The notes beneath the pieces were generated by a model. That model did no database searches. It worked only from the letters and a program-made list of their open reading frames with translations, and was not told the DNA's origin. Source: Devosia neptuniae (GTDB lineage: Bacteria > Pseudomonadota > Alphaproteobacteria > Rhizobiales > Devosiaceae). From it: a stretch of DNA of 64,000 nt. The stretch is from assembly GCF_025452235.1 (NCBI RefSeq), contig NZ_CP104965.1:3778501-3842500 (forward strand). Direction: 5' to 3'. This document shows positions 16,051-25,145 of the stretch, piece after piece; position 1 is the stretch's first letter, and every line of letters starts with the position of its first letter. Position numbers and translations under genes: made by a program.

Positions 16051-17037
16051 TCAGCGTGCGTGCTGCGCCTTGATCCAGCGGACGGTCTGGCTCCAGCTGC
16101 GCATGACGAGAGTGTTGGTTTCGACCGAGTCGCGGCGCAGGCGGACGCCTTCGAGCAGGGTGCCGTCGGTGACGCCGGTGGCCGCGACCAGGACGTCGCC
16201 GGCGGCGAGTTCGGTTACGTCGTAGATGCGGTTGGGGTCGGTGATACCCATGGCGTGGGCGCGCTCGCGTTTGGCAGGGCTATCGAGGATCAGCTTGCCC
16301 TGCATCTGCCCGCCAATGCAGCGGAGCGCCGCGGCGGCCAGCACGCCCTCGGGCGCGCCGCCGGAGCCGAGATAGATATCGATGCCGGTATCCTCGGTAT
16401 TGACCGCATGGATGACGCCGGCAATGTCGCCATCGCTGATCAGCTTGACCGCGACGCCCGTGGTGCGCAGTTCTTCGATCAGCCCGGCATGGCGGGGGCG
16501 GTCGAGCACGATGGCGGTGACTTCGCTGAGCGGCACGCCCTTGGCGCTGGCGAGCGCCCGGACATTTTCGGTGGCCGACCAATCGATATGCACCGTGCCG
16601 GGCGGATATTCGGCGCCGATGGCAATCTTGTGCATATAGACATTGCGGGCGACATTGAGCAGGCCGCCGCGCTCGGCCATGGCCAGGACCACGATGGAAT
16701 CGGGTTGGTTCTTGGCGCAGAGGGTGACGCCTTCGAGCGGATCGACGGCGATATCAACCTCGGGGCCCTCCCCCGCGCCCACCGGCTGGCCGATGAACAG
16801 CGCGTCGCATTCATGCTCTTCGCCTTCGCCGATGACGACGCGGCCGGAAATGGCGACGCGGTCGAGTTCGGCCTTCATGGCATGCACGGCGGCATCGTCG
16901 GCGGCTTTTTCGTCGCCCTTGCCGCGCCATTCGGCGGCGGCAATGGCGGCGCGCTCGGTGACGCGCACCAATTCAAGGGTCAAGCTGCGGTGCAGATGCG
17001 CAGGGTTTCTGTCACCCTCAACTTTGGACAGTCTCAT
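16051..17037 (-). CDS. glpX: Class II fructose-1,6-bisphosphatase
   Basis: Protein of 328 aa. It hydrolyses fructose 1,6-bisphosphate to fructose 6-phosphate in gluconeogenesis. GlpX motifs: VTERAAIAAAEWRGKGDEKAADDAAV near the N-terminus, VVIGEGEEHECDALFIG, the metal-binding DPLEGVTLCA (DPLEGT in most members), ISDGDIAGVIHAV and the glycine-rich IYLGSGGAPEGVLAAAAL. It starts at 17037, 38 nt after the stop of homoserine dehydrogenase on the same strand. The order aminotransferase, hom, glpX, recJ is one I associate with Hyphomicrobiales genomes. Confidence 0.95.
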   Translation of the reverse strand: MRLSKVEGDRNPAHLHRSLTLELVRVTERAAIAAAEWRGKGDEKAADDAAVHAMKAELDRVAISGRVVIGEGEEHECDALFIGQPVGAGEGPEVDIAVDPLEGVTLCAKNQPDSIVVLAMAERGGLLNVARNVYMHKIAIGAEYPPGTVHIDWSATENVRALASAKGVPLSEVTAIVLDRPRHAGLIEELRTTGVAVKLISDGDIAGVIHAVNTEDTGIDIYLGSGGAPEGVLAAAALRCIGGQMQGKLILDSPAKRERAHAMGITDPNRIYDVTELAAGDVLVAATGVTDGTLLEGVRLRRDSVETNTLVMRSWSQTVRWIKAQHAR

Positions 17038-17075
17038 GCTTCCTCCCGGGCCTCCGATTTGCCCGGGAACGGGTA

Positions 17076-18584
17076 TCAGAGCGTTTCGATCCGGATCAAT
17101 TGCGGTTCACCCACTATGAACCCGTCGGCGGCGATCTGCGCAAGCGAGTCGCGCACGTCTGATTCCAAAGTCTGCTGCGTGATCATGACCACGGTGCGGG
17201 TCGGCGAGCCGTCCGGCGCGACTGCCTTAGCGCTCAAATCGGACCGCTGGATGACGGAATCGATGGAAATGCCGCGTTCGCCCATGCGGGTGGCGATGGC
17301 GGCCAGGGCGCCGGGCACGTCCTTGGCATTGAGGCGGATATAATAGCCGCCCTGATGGGCGCGCATCGGCGCCTCGCGATAGGGCATCAGCTCGTCGCTG
17401 GGTACGCCGAGCGGCGGCACGCGGGTGCCGCGGGCAATGTCGAGAATGTCCGACAGCACCGAGGAGGCCGTGGGCGGGCCACCGGCGCCGGGGCCGGCCA
17501 GCAGAAGCTCGTGCACGTGGTCGGTTTCGAGCGCCACGGCGTTCATCACGCCATCGACGCCGGCAATGGCGCTTCCCTTGGGCACGAAAGTAGGGTGGAC
17601 GCGCTGCTCGATGCCATCATCGGTGCGCTGGGCGATGCCGAGCAGCTTGATCTTGTAACCGAGCTCGGCCGCGACCTTGATGTCGTGCTGGCTGATCTTG
17701 GAAATGCCCTCGACGCGGATTTTGTCGGGCGCGATTTCGTAGCCGAAGCAGAGCGTGGCAAGGATGGAGAGCTTGTGGGCGGTGTCGTAGCCCTCGACGT
17801 CGAAGGTCGGGTCGGCTTCGGCATAGCCGAGCGCCTGCGCGTCTTTCAGGCAATCGGCGAAGGAAATGTCCTCATTGCCCATGCGCGTCAGGATGTAATT
17901 GCAGGTGCCGTTCATGATGCCGAACACCTTGGCGATGCGGGCCGAGCCCAGCCCTTCGCGCAGGGTTTTGATCACGGGAATGCCGCCGGCGACCGCAGCC
18001 TCAAAGCCGAGCTGGGCGCCGGATTCCTCGGCCAGTTTGGCCAGCAGCACGCCATGCTTGGCCAGCAATGCCTTATTGGCCGTGACGACGGGGCGGCCGA
18101 TTTCGAGGGCGGCTTTGACGGCGGCAAAAGCCGGGCCGTCTTCGCCGCCGATGAGTTCGACGAACAGATCGATGCCGTCGGACTTGGCGAGCGCCACCGG
18201 ATCGTCGAACCAGTCGAGCCCAGAAATATCAATGCCGCGGTCGCGGGAACGCGAGCGCGCGGCAACGGCCGTCACCACCAATTGGCGGCCAAGTTTTCGC
18301 GTCAGCTCGGCGCCGTCCTTTTGCAGGATGCGCACCAGCGTGGCGCCGACATTGCCCAGGCCCGCCACACCCACGCGCAGCGGCGGCAGCGCCTCGCCAT
18401 CGCCGAAATCCTGCATGGCCTTGAGGATGCGCGCCCGCGTATCGGAACGCGGTTCGCGGCCCTCGCGCAGGTCGAACACGAACAGCGGATCGCCCGCAAC
18501 GGTGCGGCCGAAGCGGGTCGGGGTCCAGCCGCGTGCGGCGATAAAGGATTCAACGGTTTGGCGGAAGGAAGCGATATCACTCAT
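17076..18584 (-). CDS. hom: Homoserine dehydrogenase with extra N-terminal domain
   Basis: Protein of 502 aa, against about 430-440 for the usual enzyme. It reduces aspartate semialdehyde to homoserine for threonine and methionine synthesis. The Rossmann motif VGVAGLGNVGATLVRIL starts only at about residue 70. It is followed by ELIGGEDGPAFAAVKAAL, VVTANKALLAKHG, GIMNGTCNYILTRM and a C-terminal ACT domain (GYYIRLNAKDVPGALAAIA). Residues 1-60 form an additional unit (FIAARGWTPTRFGRTVAGDP..VFDLREGREPRSDTRARIL). This resembles small helix-turn-helix-like alphaproteobacterial proteins. Met57 (at 18416) is an alternative start, but the upstream part looks coding. Confidence 0.92.
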   Translation of the reverse strand: MSDIASFRQTVESFIAARGWTPTRFGRTVAGDPLFVFDLREGREPRSDTRARILKAMQDFGDGEALPPLRVGVAGLGNVGATLVRILQKDGAELTRKLGRQLVVTAVAARSRSRDRGIDISGLDWFDDPVALAKSDGIDLFVELIGGEDGPAFAAVKAALEIGRPVVTANKALLAKHGVLLAKLAEESGAQLGFEAAVAGGIPVIKTLREGLGSARIAKVFGIMNGTCNYILTRMGNEDISFADCLKDAQALGYAEADPTFDVEGYDTAHKLSILATLCFGYEIAPDKIRVEGISKISQHDIKVAAELGYKIKLLGIAQRTDDGIEQRVHPTFVPKGSAIAGVDGVMNAVALETDHVHELLLAGPGAGGPPTASSVLSDILDIARGTRVPPLGVPSDELMPYREAPMRAHQGGYYIRLNAKDVPGALAAIATRMGERGISIDSVIQRSDLSAKAVAPDGSPTRTVVMITQQTLESDVRDSLAQIAADGFIVGEPQLIRIETL

Positions 18585-18644
18585 GGTGGCGACATCTGCA
18601 TAGGAATTCGCCTAGCCGTCAATAGGAGTTTGCGCCGAAGGGCG

Positions 18645-18674
18645 GGACTTCCCTGCCAGACCGCAGGGAAGTCC
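18645..18674. repeat. Perfect 12-bp hairpin between hom and the aminotransferase
   Basis: GGACTTCCCTGC (18645-18656) and GCAGGGAAGTCC (18663-18674) pair perfectly over a 6-nt loop. It lies 19 nt past the aminotransferase stop and 60 nt before hom. No T-run follows on either strand. It may attenuate or stabilise the mRNA, or separate the two units. Confidence 0.55.
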
Positions 18675-18692
18675 TAGACGGAAGGAAGGCCC

Positions 18693-19907
18693 CTACCCCG
18701 CCAGCGGCACTACGTTGCTGGTGCCGGGCTTGGAGCCCAGCAGCTTCTTGATGTTGCGGGCGGCCTGGCGGATGCGTTGTTCGTTTTCGACGAAGGCCAG
18801 GCGGATATATTGATCGCCATATTCGCCGAAGCCGACGCCGGGGGCGACGCCCACGCCGGTTTCCTTGATCAGGAGCTTGGCGAATTCGAGCGAGCCCATA
18901 TGGGCGAATTGTGCGGGAATGGGCGCCCAGGCAAACATGGTGGCCTTGGGCACCGGAATGTCCCAGCCCGAGCGGCCGAAGCTTTCGACCAGCACGTCGC
19001 GGCGGTATTTGTAGATCTTGCGAACCTCGTCGATCACGTCGTCGCTGCCGTTGAGGGCGGCGGTTGCCGCCACCTGGATCGGGGTGAAGGCGCCGTAATC
19101 GAGATAGGATTTGACGCGAGCCAGGGCCGCGATCAGGCGTTCATTACCCACGGCAAAGCCCACGCGCCAGCCGGGCATGGAATAGGTTTTGGACATGGAG
19201 GTGAATTCGACGGTGATGTCGATGGCGCCGGGCACCTGCAGCACCGATGGCGGGGGGGCGTCCTCATCGAAATAGATCTCGGAATAGGCGAGGTCGGACA
19301 GGATGAAGATGTCGTTGGCCTTACAATACTTGACCACCTCGGTGTAAAAATCGAGGTCGGCCGTATAGGCGGTCGGGTTGGCCGGATAGTTCAGCACCAA
19401 CGCGATCGGCTTGGGGATCGAGTGCCGCACGGCACGATCCAGCGAGCGCATGAAATCCTCATTGGGGTCAGCCGGCATGGAGCGCACGACACCGCCACTC
19501 ATGATGAAGCCGAAGGAATGGATGGGATAGGTCGGGTTGGGCACCAGCACCACGTCGCCGGGGGCGGTGATGGCCGAGGCCATATTGGCAAAGCCTTCCT
19601 TGGAGCCCAGGGTCGCGACGATCTGCGTATCGGGGTTCAGCTTCACGCCAAAGCGGCGGCCGTAATAGCTGGCCTGGGCCTTGCGCAGGCCGGGAATGCC
19701 GCGCGAAGTCGAATAGCGATGGGTGCGCGGGTCCTTGACCGTTTCCTGCAGCTTTTCAACGATGTGCTGGGGGGTCGGCATATCGGGATTGCCCATGCCC
19801 AGGTCGATGACATCGACACCGTCGGCGCGGGCCTTGGCCTTGAGCGGATCGATATGGGCAAAGACATAGGGCGGAAGACGGCGGATTTTGTGGAAGTCGT
19901 CGCTCAT
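18693..19907 (-). CDS. Class I/II PLP-dependent aminotransferase (alanine or LL-diaminopimelate type)
   Basis: Protein of 404 aa with the aspartate-aminotransferase fold. Key blocks are IDLGMGNPDMPTP, HRYSTSRGIPGLRKA, the NYPANPTAY substrate-binding Asn, SDLAYSEIYFD (Asp and Tyr for PLP), and the PLP lysine in FTSMSKTYSMPGWRVGFAVG (SMSKT, about residue 240). A C-terminal Arg in YIRLAFVEN binds the carboxylate. Such proteins are annotated as alanine transaminase AlaC or LL-DAP aminotransferase, and sequence alone does not decide. It lies directly upstream of hom, which suits amino-acid metabolism. Confidence 0.88.
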   Translation of the reverse strand: MSDDFHKIRRLPPYVFAHIDPLKAKARADGVDVIDLGMGNPDMPTPQHIVEKLQETVKDPRTHRYSTSRGIPGLRKAQASYYGRRFGVKLNPDTQIVATLGSKEGFANMASAITAPGDVVLVPNPTYPIHSFGFIMSGGVVRSMPADPNEDFMRSLDRAVRHSIPKPIALVLNYPANPTAYTADLDFYTEVVKYCKANDIFILSDLAYSEIYFDEDAPPPSVLQVPGAIDITVEFTSMSKTYSMPGWRVGFAVGNERLIAALARVKSYLDYGAFTPIQVAATAALNGSDDVIDEVRKIYKYRRDVLVESFGRSGWDIPVPKATMFAWAPIPAQFAHMGSLEFAKLLIKETGVGVAPGVGFGEYGDQYIRLAFVENEQRIRQAARNIKKLLGSKPGTSNVVPLAG

Positions 19908-20329
19908 GATTTCCTCGGCGGCCCGCTGGGGACCTTGATCTGGGCCGCGACGCGCCTGGTGCGCTACGCATCTGATACAGATGTCGTGATTATCGCGGAA
20001 TTATGGTTGTGAACGGGTTAAACGGCCCCGTTTGGGGCGCTTTTCTCATGTTCGGCTCTTCCCGGCCCTTTGGCGGGGCCATTCGGGAAGAGCTAGCGGG
20101 CGTTCGCGCCCGCCGCTGCAAAGGCGGCCGCCGACACGAAATTGCCGGCGAGCGAGGCTCCAACCAATGCAAATGTGTACAGGGACGGCATATGTCTTGC
20201 CCTTCAGAAGCGTTTTTTGTAATGAAACCAGCTATCGATAAGGCCGTTCATAAATCCTCGTCGGGGTATTGTAAATGGTCCGGAGGACGCCAACCTTCGG
20301 GATCAGAACGGCGTATGTGAGGTAATATC
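19908..20329. other. 422-bp intergenic region with two hairpins
   Basis: No gene is seen between the divergent aminotransferase and glycosyltransferase genes. A short GC hairpin followed by TTTT lies at 20024-20044 (GGCCCCGTTTGGGGC). A larger one has perfect arms GCTCTTCCCG (20055-20064) and CGGGAAGAGC (20084-20093) with a second GC pairing inside. These may be leader or terminator structures; the first could end plus-strand read-through. Confidence 0.4.
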
Positions 20330-21640
20330 TTGAAGCGGATTGCCCTTGTTACAATCGGCACGCAAGGCGACGTTCAACCCTACCTAGCCTTGGCCATTGC
20401 GCTCAAGGAGCGCGGCTATTCGGTTGTATTGGGAGCCTCCGAGGAATTCCAGGACATGGTGGAAGGCTATGGCGTGGAATTCCACACGCTCGGCCCCTCC
20501 ATCCAGGCCTTCCTGCTGCAGCAGCGATTCGAGAATGCGATGAGCCAGTCCATGCTCATCAACGGCCCTTCCCTATTGCGGCAAGGCCAGCAAATTGTGG
20601 ACACCGCCGCGCGTCACGCCTGGAATATGTGCCAGGGCGCGGACATGCTGATCCTCAACATGAATACCAGTTTCGGCATCGACATTGCCGAGGCGCTGCA
20701 TGTGCCCGCCGTGATGGTGGCCCTGCAGCCGCTGAACTCGACCAGCGAATTCCCGCTCTGCATCTATTACGGCGCCGATTTCGGGCCGGCCTTCAACAAG
20801 CTGACCTATACGGCCATGACCGTGCAGCAGATCTATTACAACCTGCCGCGCAACAAGCTGCGCCGGGAGCTGATGGGGCTGGATTCGCGCAAGAAGGGTG
20901 GCTTCTTCCGCAATACGGACGGCACGCCGCTGACCACGCTTTACCCCTATTCCCCCGAGATTTCGCCGCGCCCGCGCGATTGGCCGAAAAGCGCCATCGT
21001 CACCGGCTATTGGCAACTCAAGGACCGCACCGACTGGCAGCCTTCCGAGGCGTTCCAGAAATTCCTCTCCGAGGGCGAGGCGCCGGTCTATATCGGGTTT
21101 GGCTCAATGCCGTTTGGCGCCGAGCGCAATACCAAGATCTTGAAGGAAGCCGTGGGCATGTGGGGCGGCCGTGCCGTCGTCGCGCGCGGCTGGGGCGGCA
21201 TCAACCCGCAGGATTTGCCGGATAGTATTTTCGCCATCGAAAAGGCGCCGCACGACAAGCTGTTCAAATATGTCTCGGCGGTGGTGCATCATGGTGGCGC
21301 CGGCACGACATCGGCGGGGCTGCATCTGGGCCGGCCGACCTTCGTCGTGCCGCAGACGGTGGACCAGCCCTATTGGGGCCGCCGCGTCTATGAGCTGGGC
21401 TGTGGCCCCAAGCCGGTGCGGCTGCGCAAGCTGACCTCGGAAATCCTGGCCGGGGCTTTGGCTGACCTGTCCACCAATGAAGACTATCGTCGCAAGGCCG
21501 CCGATATCGCGGAAAAGCTGCATGCCGAGAACGGCACGGACAAGGCGATCACCATCATCGAGCGGGTGATGGCGAATTATGTGCCGCATGCGAACAAGGT
21601 CAAGAAGGTCAAGAAGCCGTCGCTTAAGCTGGTTGGTTGA
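20330..21640 (+). CDS. UDP-glycosyltransferase (GT1, sterol/lipid glucosyltransferase-like)
   Basis: Protein of 436 aa starting at TTG (20330) with GAGGTAA just upstream. The N-terminus VTIGTQGDVQPYLALAIALK is the acceptor-side signature of GT1 enzymes of the sterol-glucosyltransferase and rhamnosyltransferase type. The donor-binding signature lies at about residues 320-345: VVHHGGAGTTSAGLHLGRP and VPQTVDQPYWG. VYIGFGSMPFG (about 260) is the typical glycine loop. The C-terminus is Lys-rich. It is likely cytoplasmic or peripheral at the membrane and glycosylates a lipid or secondary metabolite. It stands alone. Confidence 0.88.
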   Translation: MKRIALVTIGTQGDVQPYLALAIALKERGYSVVLGASEEFQDMVEGYGVEFHTLGPSIQAFLLQQRFENAMSQSMLINGPSLLRQGQQIVDTAARHAWNMCQGADMLILNMNTSFGIDIAEALHVPAVMVALQPLNSTSEFPLCIYYGADFGPAFNKLTYTAMTVQQIYYNLPRNKLRRELMGLDSRKKGGFFRNTDGTPLTTLYPYSPEISPRPRDWPKSAIVTGYWQLKDRTDWQPSEAFQKFLSEGEAPVYIGFGSMPFGAERNTKILKEAVGMWGGRAVVARGWGGINPQDLPDSIFAIEKAPHDKLFKYVSAVVHHGGAGTTSAGLHLGRPTFVVPQTVDQPYWGRRVYELGCGPKPVRLRKLTSEILAGALADLSTNEDYRRKAADIAEKLHAENGTDKAITIIERVMANYVPHANKVKKVKKPSLKLVG

Positions 21641-21697
21641 GTTGCGACGGGGCCGTTGGTCCCGCGCCCTACCCCCGACGTTGCAATTTCCCACGAT

Positions 21698-21796
21698 GTC
21701 ATTCCGGCGCAGGCCGGAATCCATGCTGAAGGCCATCCCGGCGCTGGATGTGCGTGGATAACCACGGACATGGATTCCGGCCTGCGCCGGAATGAC
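21698..21796. repeat. Intergenic palindromic element, family A (second copy)
   Basis: Two perfect 28-bp arms (21698-21725 and 21769-21796) contain the core TTCCGGCGCAGGCCGGAA. The 43-nt interior (CTGAAGGCCATCCCGGCGCT onward) is homologous, in inverted orientation, to the interior of the element at 13917-14031. This shows that the unit, not just the core, is repeated. Confidence 0.8.
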
Positions 21797-21826
21797 CCGG
21801 TGCGTGTGGGGAGCTTTGGGGCACAA

Positions 21827-21852
21827 AAAAGGGAGGCTCGCGCCTCCCTTTT
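21827..21852. terminator. Bidirectional Rho-independent terminator
   Basis: AAAAGGGAGGC (21827-21837) pairs with GCCTCCCTTTT (21842-21852) over a 4-nt loop. An A6 run on one side becomes a T-run on the minus strand. It lies just past the symporter stop (21875) and can also end the glycosyltransferase transcript. Confidence 0.85.
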
Positions 21853-21874
21853 CCATTTCAGCGATGCAACCAGC

Positions 21875-23245
21875 TTATTGCGCCGGCACGCCCACTTCAT
21901 CGAGCGCGTCGATGCTTTCGCCGCGGTCGTAGACGTCCTGATTGAGGATGCCTTCGCGCTTGGCGACGATGGTGGGGATCAGGGCTTGGCCGGCGACGTT
22001 GACCGCGGTGCGGCCCATGTCGAGGATCGGATCGACGGCGAGCAGCAGGCCGACGCCTTCGAGCGGCAGGCCCAGGGTGGAGAGCGTCAGCGTCAGCATG
22101 ACCACGGCGCCGGTGAGGCCGGCGGTGGCGGCGGAGCCGATCACCGAGACGAAGACAATGAGCAGGTAGTGATGGAATTCCAGCGGGACGCCGTAGAACT
22201 GCGCCACGAAGATAGCAGCGATGGCCGGATAGATCGCCGCGCAACCGTCCATTTTGGTGGTGGCGCCGAGCGGCACGGCGAAGGCAGCGTATTCACGCGG
22301 TACGCCCAGATTCTGCTCGGTGACGCGCTCGGTGAGCGGCAGCGTTCCGATCGAGGAGCGGGACACGAAGGCCAGTTGGATGGCCGGCCAGGCGCTCTGG
22401 AAGTAGCGGATCGGGTTGAGGCCATGGGCCTGCAACAGGATCGGGTAGACTACGAACAGCACGAGCGCGAGGCCGATATAGATGGCGGCCGAGAACCAGC
22501 CGAGCTGCGCCAGCGCATCCCAGCCATAGACGGCGACGGCGTTGCCGAGCAGGCCAATGGTGCCGATCGGGGTCAGGCGGATCACCCACCATAGGATCTT
22601 GTGCACGACCTTGAGGAAGGAGCGGTTGAACGCCAGAAACGGATCGGCAGCCGGGCCGACGCGCAGGGCGGCGACGCCAACGGCGATCGAAACCACCAGG
22701 ATCTGCAGCACGTTGAAGCTGAGGCTGGTGGTAGCCGAACCATCGGTGACGCGGGTCGAGGCGGTGAGGCCCATAATGTTAGAGGGGATCAGACCCTTGA
22801 GGAAATCGAGCCAGGAGCCGGTCGAGGACGGCGCCTTGGCAGCGGTTTCGGCGACGGCGGTATTGAGGCCGGGCTGGATGATCAGGCCCAGCGCAATGCC
22901 GATGGCCACCGCGATCAGCGCGGTGATGGCGAACCAGAGCAGGGTCTGCCAGACCAGTTTGGCGGCATTGTTGAGTTCGCGCAGATTGGCGATGGACGCC
23001 ACGATGGCGGTGAACACGAGCACCGGCACCAGCGCCCGCAGCAGCGAGACGAAGGAGGAGCCGATGGTCGACAGCGTCTGGGTCAGCCAATTGGCATTGC
23101 CGGCCGCGTCGGGGCCCATATTGCGGGCGATGAAGCCCAGGATGAGGCCGATGACCATGGCGGCGAGCACCTGGAAGCCGAAGGTCCGGTAGAACGGCTT
23201 GGGCGCACGCGCCGGGCGCGCGGCAGAAACAGTGGTTGGGGACAT
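21875..23245 (-). CDS. Dicarboxylate/amino acid:cation symporter (DAACS family)
   Basis: Protein of 456 aa from the ATG at 23245; the frame extends to 23404, but the extension has no ribosome site and lacks coding character. It has about eight membrane segments. The family core is visible: the serine-rich re-entrant loop around AFVSRSSIGTLPLTE and AFAVPLGATTKMDGCAAIYP, the equivalent of the canonical PLGATINMDG motif. GLTGAVVMLTLTLSTLGLP forms the second hairpin. It imports C4-dicarboxylates, glutamate or similar acids with protons or sodium. It is monocistronic with a strong terminator. Confidence 0.9.
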   Translation of the reverse strand: MSPTTVSAARPARAPKPFYRTFGFQVLAAMVIGLILGFIARNMGPDAAGNANWLTQTLSTIGSSFVSLLRALVPVLVFTAIVASIANLRELNNAAKLVWQTLLWFAITALIAVAIGIALGLIIQPGLNTAVAETAAKAPSSTGSWLDFLKGLIPSNIMGLTASTRVTDGSATTSLSFNVLQILVVSIAVGVAALRVGPAADPFLAFNRSFLKVVHKILWWVIRLTPIGTIGLLGNAVAVYGWDALAQLGWFSAAIYIGLALVLFVVYPILLQAHGLNPIRYFQSAWPAIQLAFVSRSSIGTLPLTERVTEQNLGVPREYAAFAVPLGATTKMDGCAAIYPAIAAIFVAQFYGVPLEFHHYLLIVFVSVIGSAATAGLTGAVVMLTLTLSTLGLPLEGVGLLLAVDPILDMGRTAVNVAGQALIPTIVAKREGILNQDVYDRGESIDALDEVGVPAQ

Positions 23246-23417
23246 GTCAAACCTGTGAAGCACCGAGGAATCGCACACCAATTGAGCGAAGCGCCTCGAA
23301 ATTAGCCACAAGATAGGCCGGCAAGGCGCTTTTTTCTGCGCATCGTTTTCCGTTTGGCTCAGGCGAGGAGAAAATTCTTCTCGGACGCAGGGCTGTTGCG
23401 GCAATGCTGATGCGTGA

Positions 23418-24056
23418 TCAGAGGCGGCGGCACAGTATCGTGGCTAAGCCTGCAATGGCGGGCAGCAAGACCAGCGTCACGGCATAGGCGGTGATCAGCA
23501 GACCAAGGCCGGGGTCGAACCACGCCAGAGCCAGCAGAACTGCGCCGGTAAGACCACAGGCGATCCCCACAATGCGATGCACCAGTTTCCACGCTCGGTC
23601 CGAAACGATGGGCCAGGGCATGCGCAGGCCGGCATAGGTGTGCCGCTCGGCCTCGAAGAACACGATGCCCAGGATCAGCAGCACGATGCCCAGCCCTGCC
23701 CCGGTCAGCCGCACCAGATCGATATCCGAGCCGATGCCGATGACCAAGAGGCCTAACTGGATTGCCGTGACGACGGCCAGCAGCAGCGTCAGCGCGGGAT
23801 CGAGGATGTGCTGGACCTTGGCGAAGTGATTTTTGCTCAGCAGGCGCCCGAGCAGGAAGAAGGCGGCGAGTATCAGCACTTCGATCAGCGGCGCCACCGG
23901 CAGGGCGAGATCGCGCGGCCAGAGCCAATCGGCATAGCTGCCCGACCAATGCGCCGGATAGGCGAAATCGGCGGGAACGCGGAGGAAGCCAACGCCGGTA
24001 ATGGCGATTGTAACTGCGAGCAGCAGGAGGTGGAAGCGGGTGACGAGGCGTTGCAT
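23418..24056 (-). CDS. SdpI-like membrane protein
   Basis: Protein of 212 aa with six hydrophobic segments. The N-terminal PADFAYPAHWSGSYADW pattern (DUF1648-like, normally P..IP.HW) and the C-terminal block GLRMPWPIVSDRAWKLVHRI match the SdpI/YhfL-type immunity-like membrane family, whose usual motif is G.R.PWT....W...HR. The biochemical role in proteobacteria is unknown. The ATG at 24056 is preferred; a TTG seven codons upstream (24077) also lacks a clear ribosome site. It is divergent from the NmrA-like gene. Confidence 0.65.
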   Translation of the reverse strand: MQRLVTRFHLLLLAVTIAITGVGFLRVPADFAYPAHWSGSYADWLWPRDLALPVAPLIEVLILAAFFLLGRLLSKNHFAKVQHILDPALTLLLAVVTAIQLGLLVIGIGSDIDLVRLTGAGLGIVLLILGIVFFEAERHTYAGLRMPWPIVSDRAWKLVHRIVGIACGLTGAVLLALAWFDPGLGLLITAYAVTLVLLPAIAGLATILCRRL

Positions 24057-24199
24057 GGGCGAGGTCCGGAAGGCCAACCAGATATAGGCAGCGGATGCAG
24101 CTTGGGAAGAGACAGGCGCCTGCTGACACCATGTGTCATGCCGCCATGACAGGTTGGCCCGGCGTCAACAATTCGCCAATCGCAAAAAGGAGATGACAC

Positions 24200-25051
24200 A
24201 TGTTCATCATTTTGGGCGCTAGCGGCAATATCGGCTCGCAAGTGGTAAAATCATTGAGCGAAGCGGGGCAGCCGGCGCTGGCCGTGGTGCACAGCGCCGA
24301 GAAGGCCAGGGCTTTCGAAGGCGGGAAGGTCGCGGCGGTGGTCGCCGACGTCACGGACAGCGATGCACTCCGCGCGGTGTTTCGGCGTGGCAAGCGGGCC
24401 TTTCTGCTCAATCCGCCCGGCGATACGAGCGGCGACAGCAACGCGGCGGAACTGGCCACATCGCGCAGCATCACCGATGCCCTCGCCGATAGCGGGCTTG
24501 AGAAGATCGTGGTGGCGTCGACATATGGCGCCAGGCCGGGCGCTGGTGTCGGCGACCTCACGACCCTCTACGACTTCGAGGAGCGGGCGAAGGCCAGCGG
24601 CATTGCCACGGCTATCAATCGCGGCGCCTACTACTTCACCAACCTGGCCATGCTGGCGGAGCCGGCCAAGGGCGGGACGCTGCCTGCCATGTTCCCGGCC
24701 GCGTTCACGCTGCCAATGGTGCATCCGGCCGATCTCGGAATCGTGGCCGCGGAGCGGCTGCAAAGCCCGATCGACGATACTGGCGTCGTCTATATCGAGG
24801 GGCCTGAGCGCTACAGCTTCGGTGATGCAGCGGCTGTGTTTGCGCGGCATCTGGGGCGCGAGGTCACGGTCGCCACGACACCGCGTGAGCAGTGGGAAGA
24901 CAGTTTTCGCAAGATCGGTTTTTCTGATGAAGCGGCCCGCTCCTATGCGAGGATGACGGCGGCAACGCTGGATAAACTCGATGTTCCGCCATCGCCACGG
25001 CGCGGGCGCGTGACGCTGGATGAGTATGTGGCGGGGCTGGTGGGCGGATAA
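24200..25051 (+). CDS. NmrA-like NAD(P)-binding oxidoreductase
   Basis: Protein of 283 aa beginning directly with the Rossmann loop MFIILGASGNIGSQVV, the GxxGxxG motif of atypical short-chain dehydrogenases. VVADVTDSDALRAVF follows as the second beta-alpha unit. TYGAR replaces the usual catalytic YxxxK, as in NmrA/QOR2-type proteins that sense or bind NAD(P)H. AYYFTNLAML and a C-terminal substrate cap follow. The AAAAAGGAG ribosome site lies just upstream of the ATG at 24200. The substrate is unknown. Confidence 0.82.
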   Translation: MFIILGASGNIGSQVVKSLSEAGQPALAVVHSAEKARAFEGGKVAAVVADVTDSDALRAVFRRGKRAFLLNPPGDTSGDSNAAELATSRSITDALADSGLEKIVVASTYGARPGAGVGDLTTLYDFEERAKASGIATAINRGAYYFTNLAMLAEPAKGGTLPAMFPAAFTLPMVHPADLGIVAAERLQSPIDDTGVVYIEGPERYSFGDAAAVFARHLGREVTVATTPREQWEDSFRKIGFSDEAARSYARMTAATLDKLDVPPSPRRGRVTLDEYVAGLVGG

Positions 25052-25098
25052 GACCAAAATACCCGGCCATCACCCTCCCCCACAGTGCGGGCAAAACA

Positions 25099-25122
25099 AA
25101 AGGGCCGGTTTCCCGGCCCTTT
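25099..25122. terminator. Terminator after rpsI
   Basis: AAAGGGCCGG (25099-25108) pairs with CCGGCCCTTT (25113-25122) over the 4-nt loop TTTC. On the minus strand it continues TTTTGTTTTG, a good T-run for ending the rplM-rpsI transcript. It lies 24 nt past the rpsI stop and can also stop the convergent NmrA-like gene. Confidence 0.88.
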
Positions 25123-25145
25123 CGCAAAAATCGATATACCGAAGC

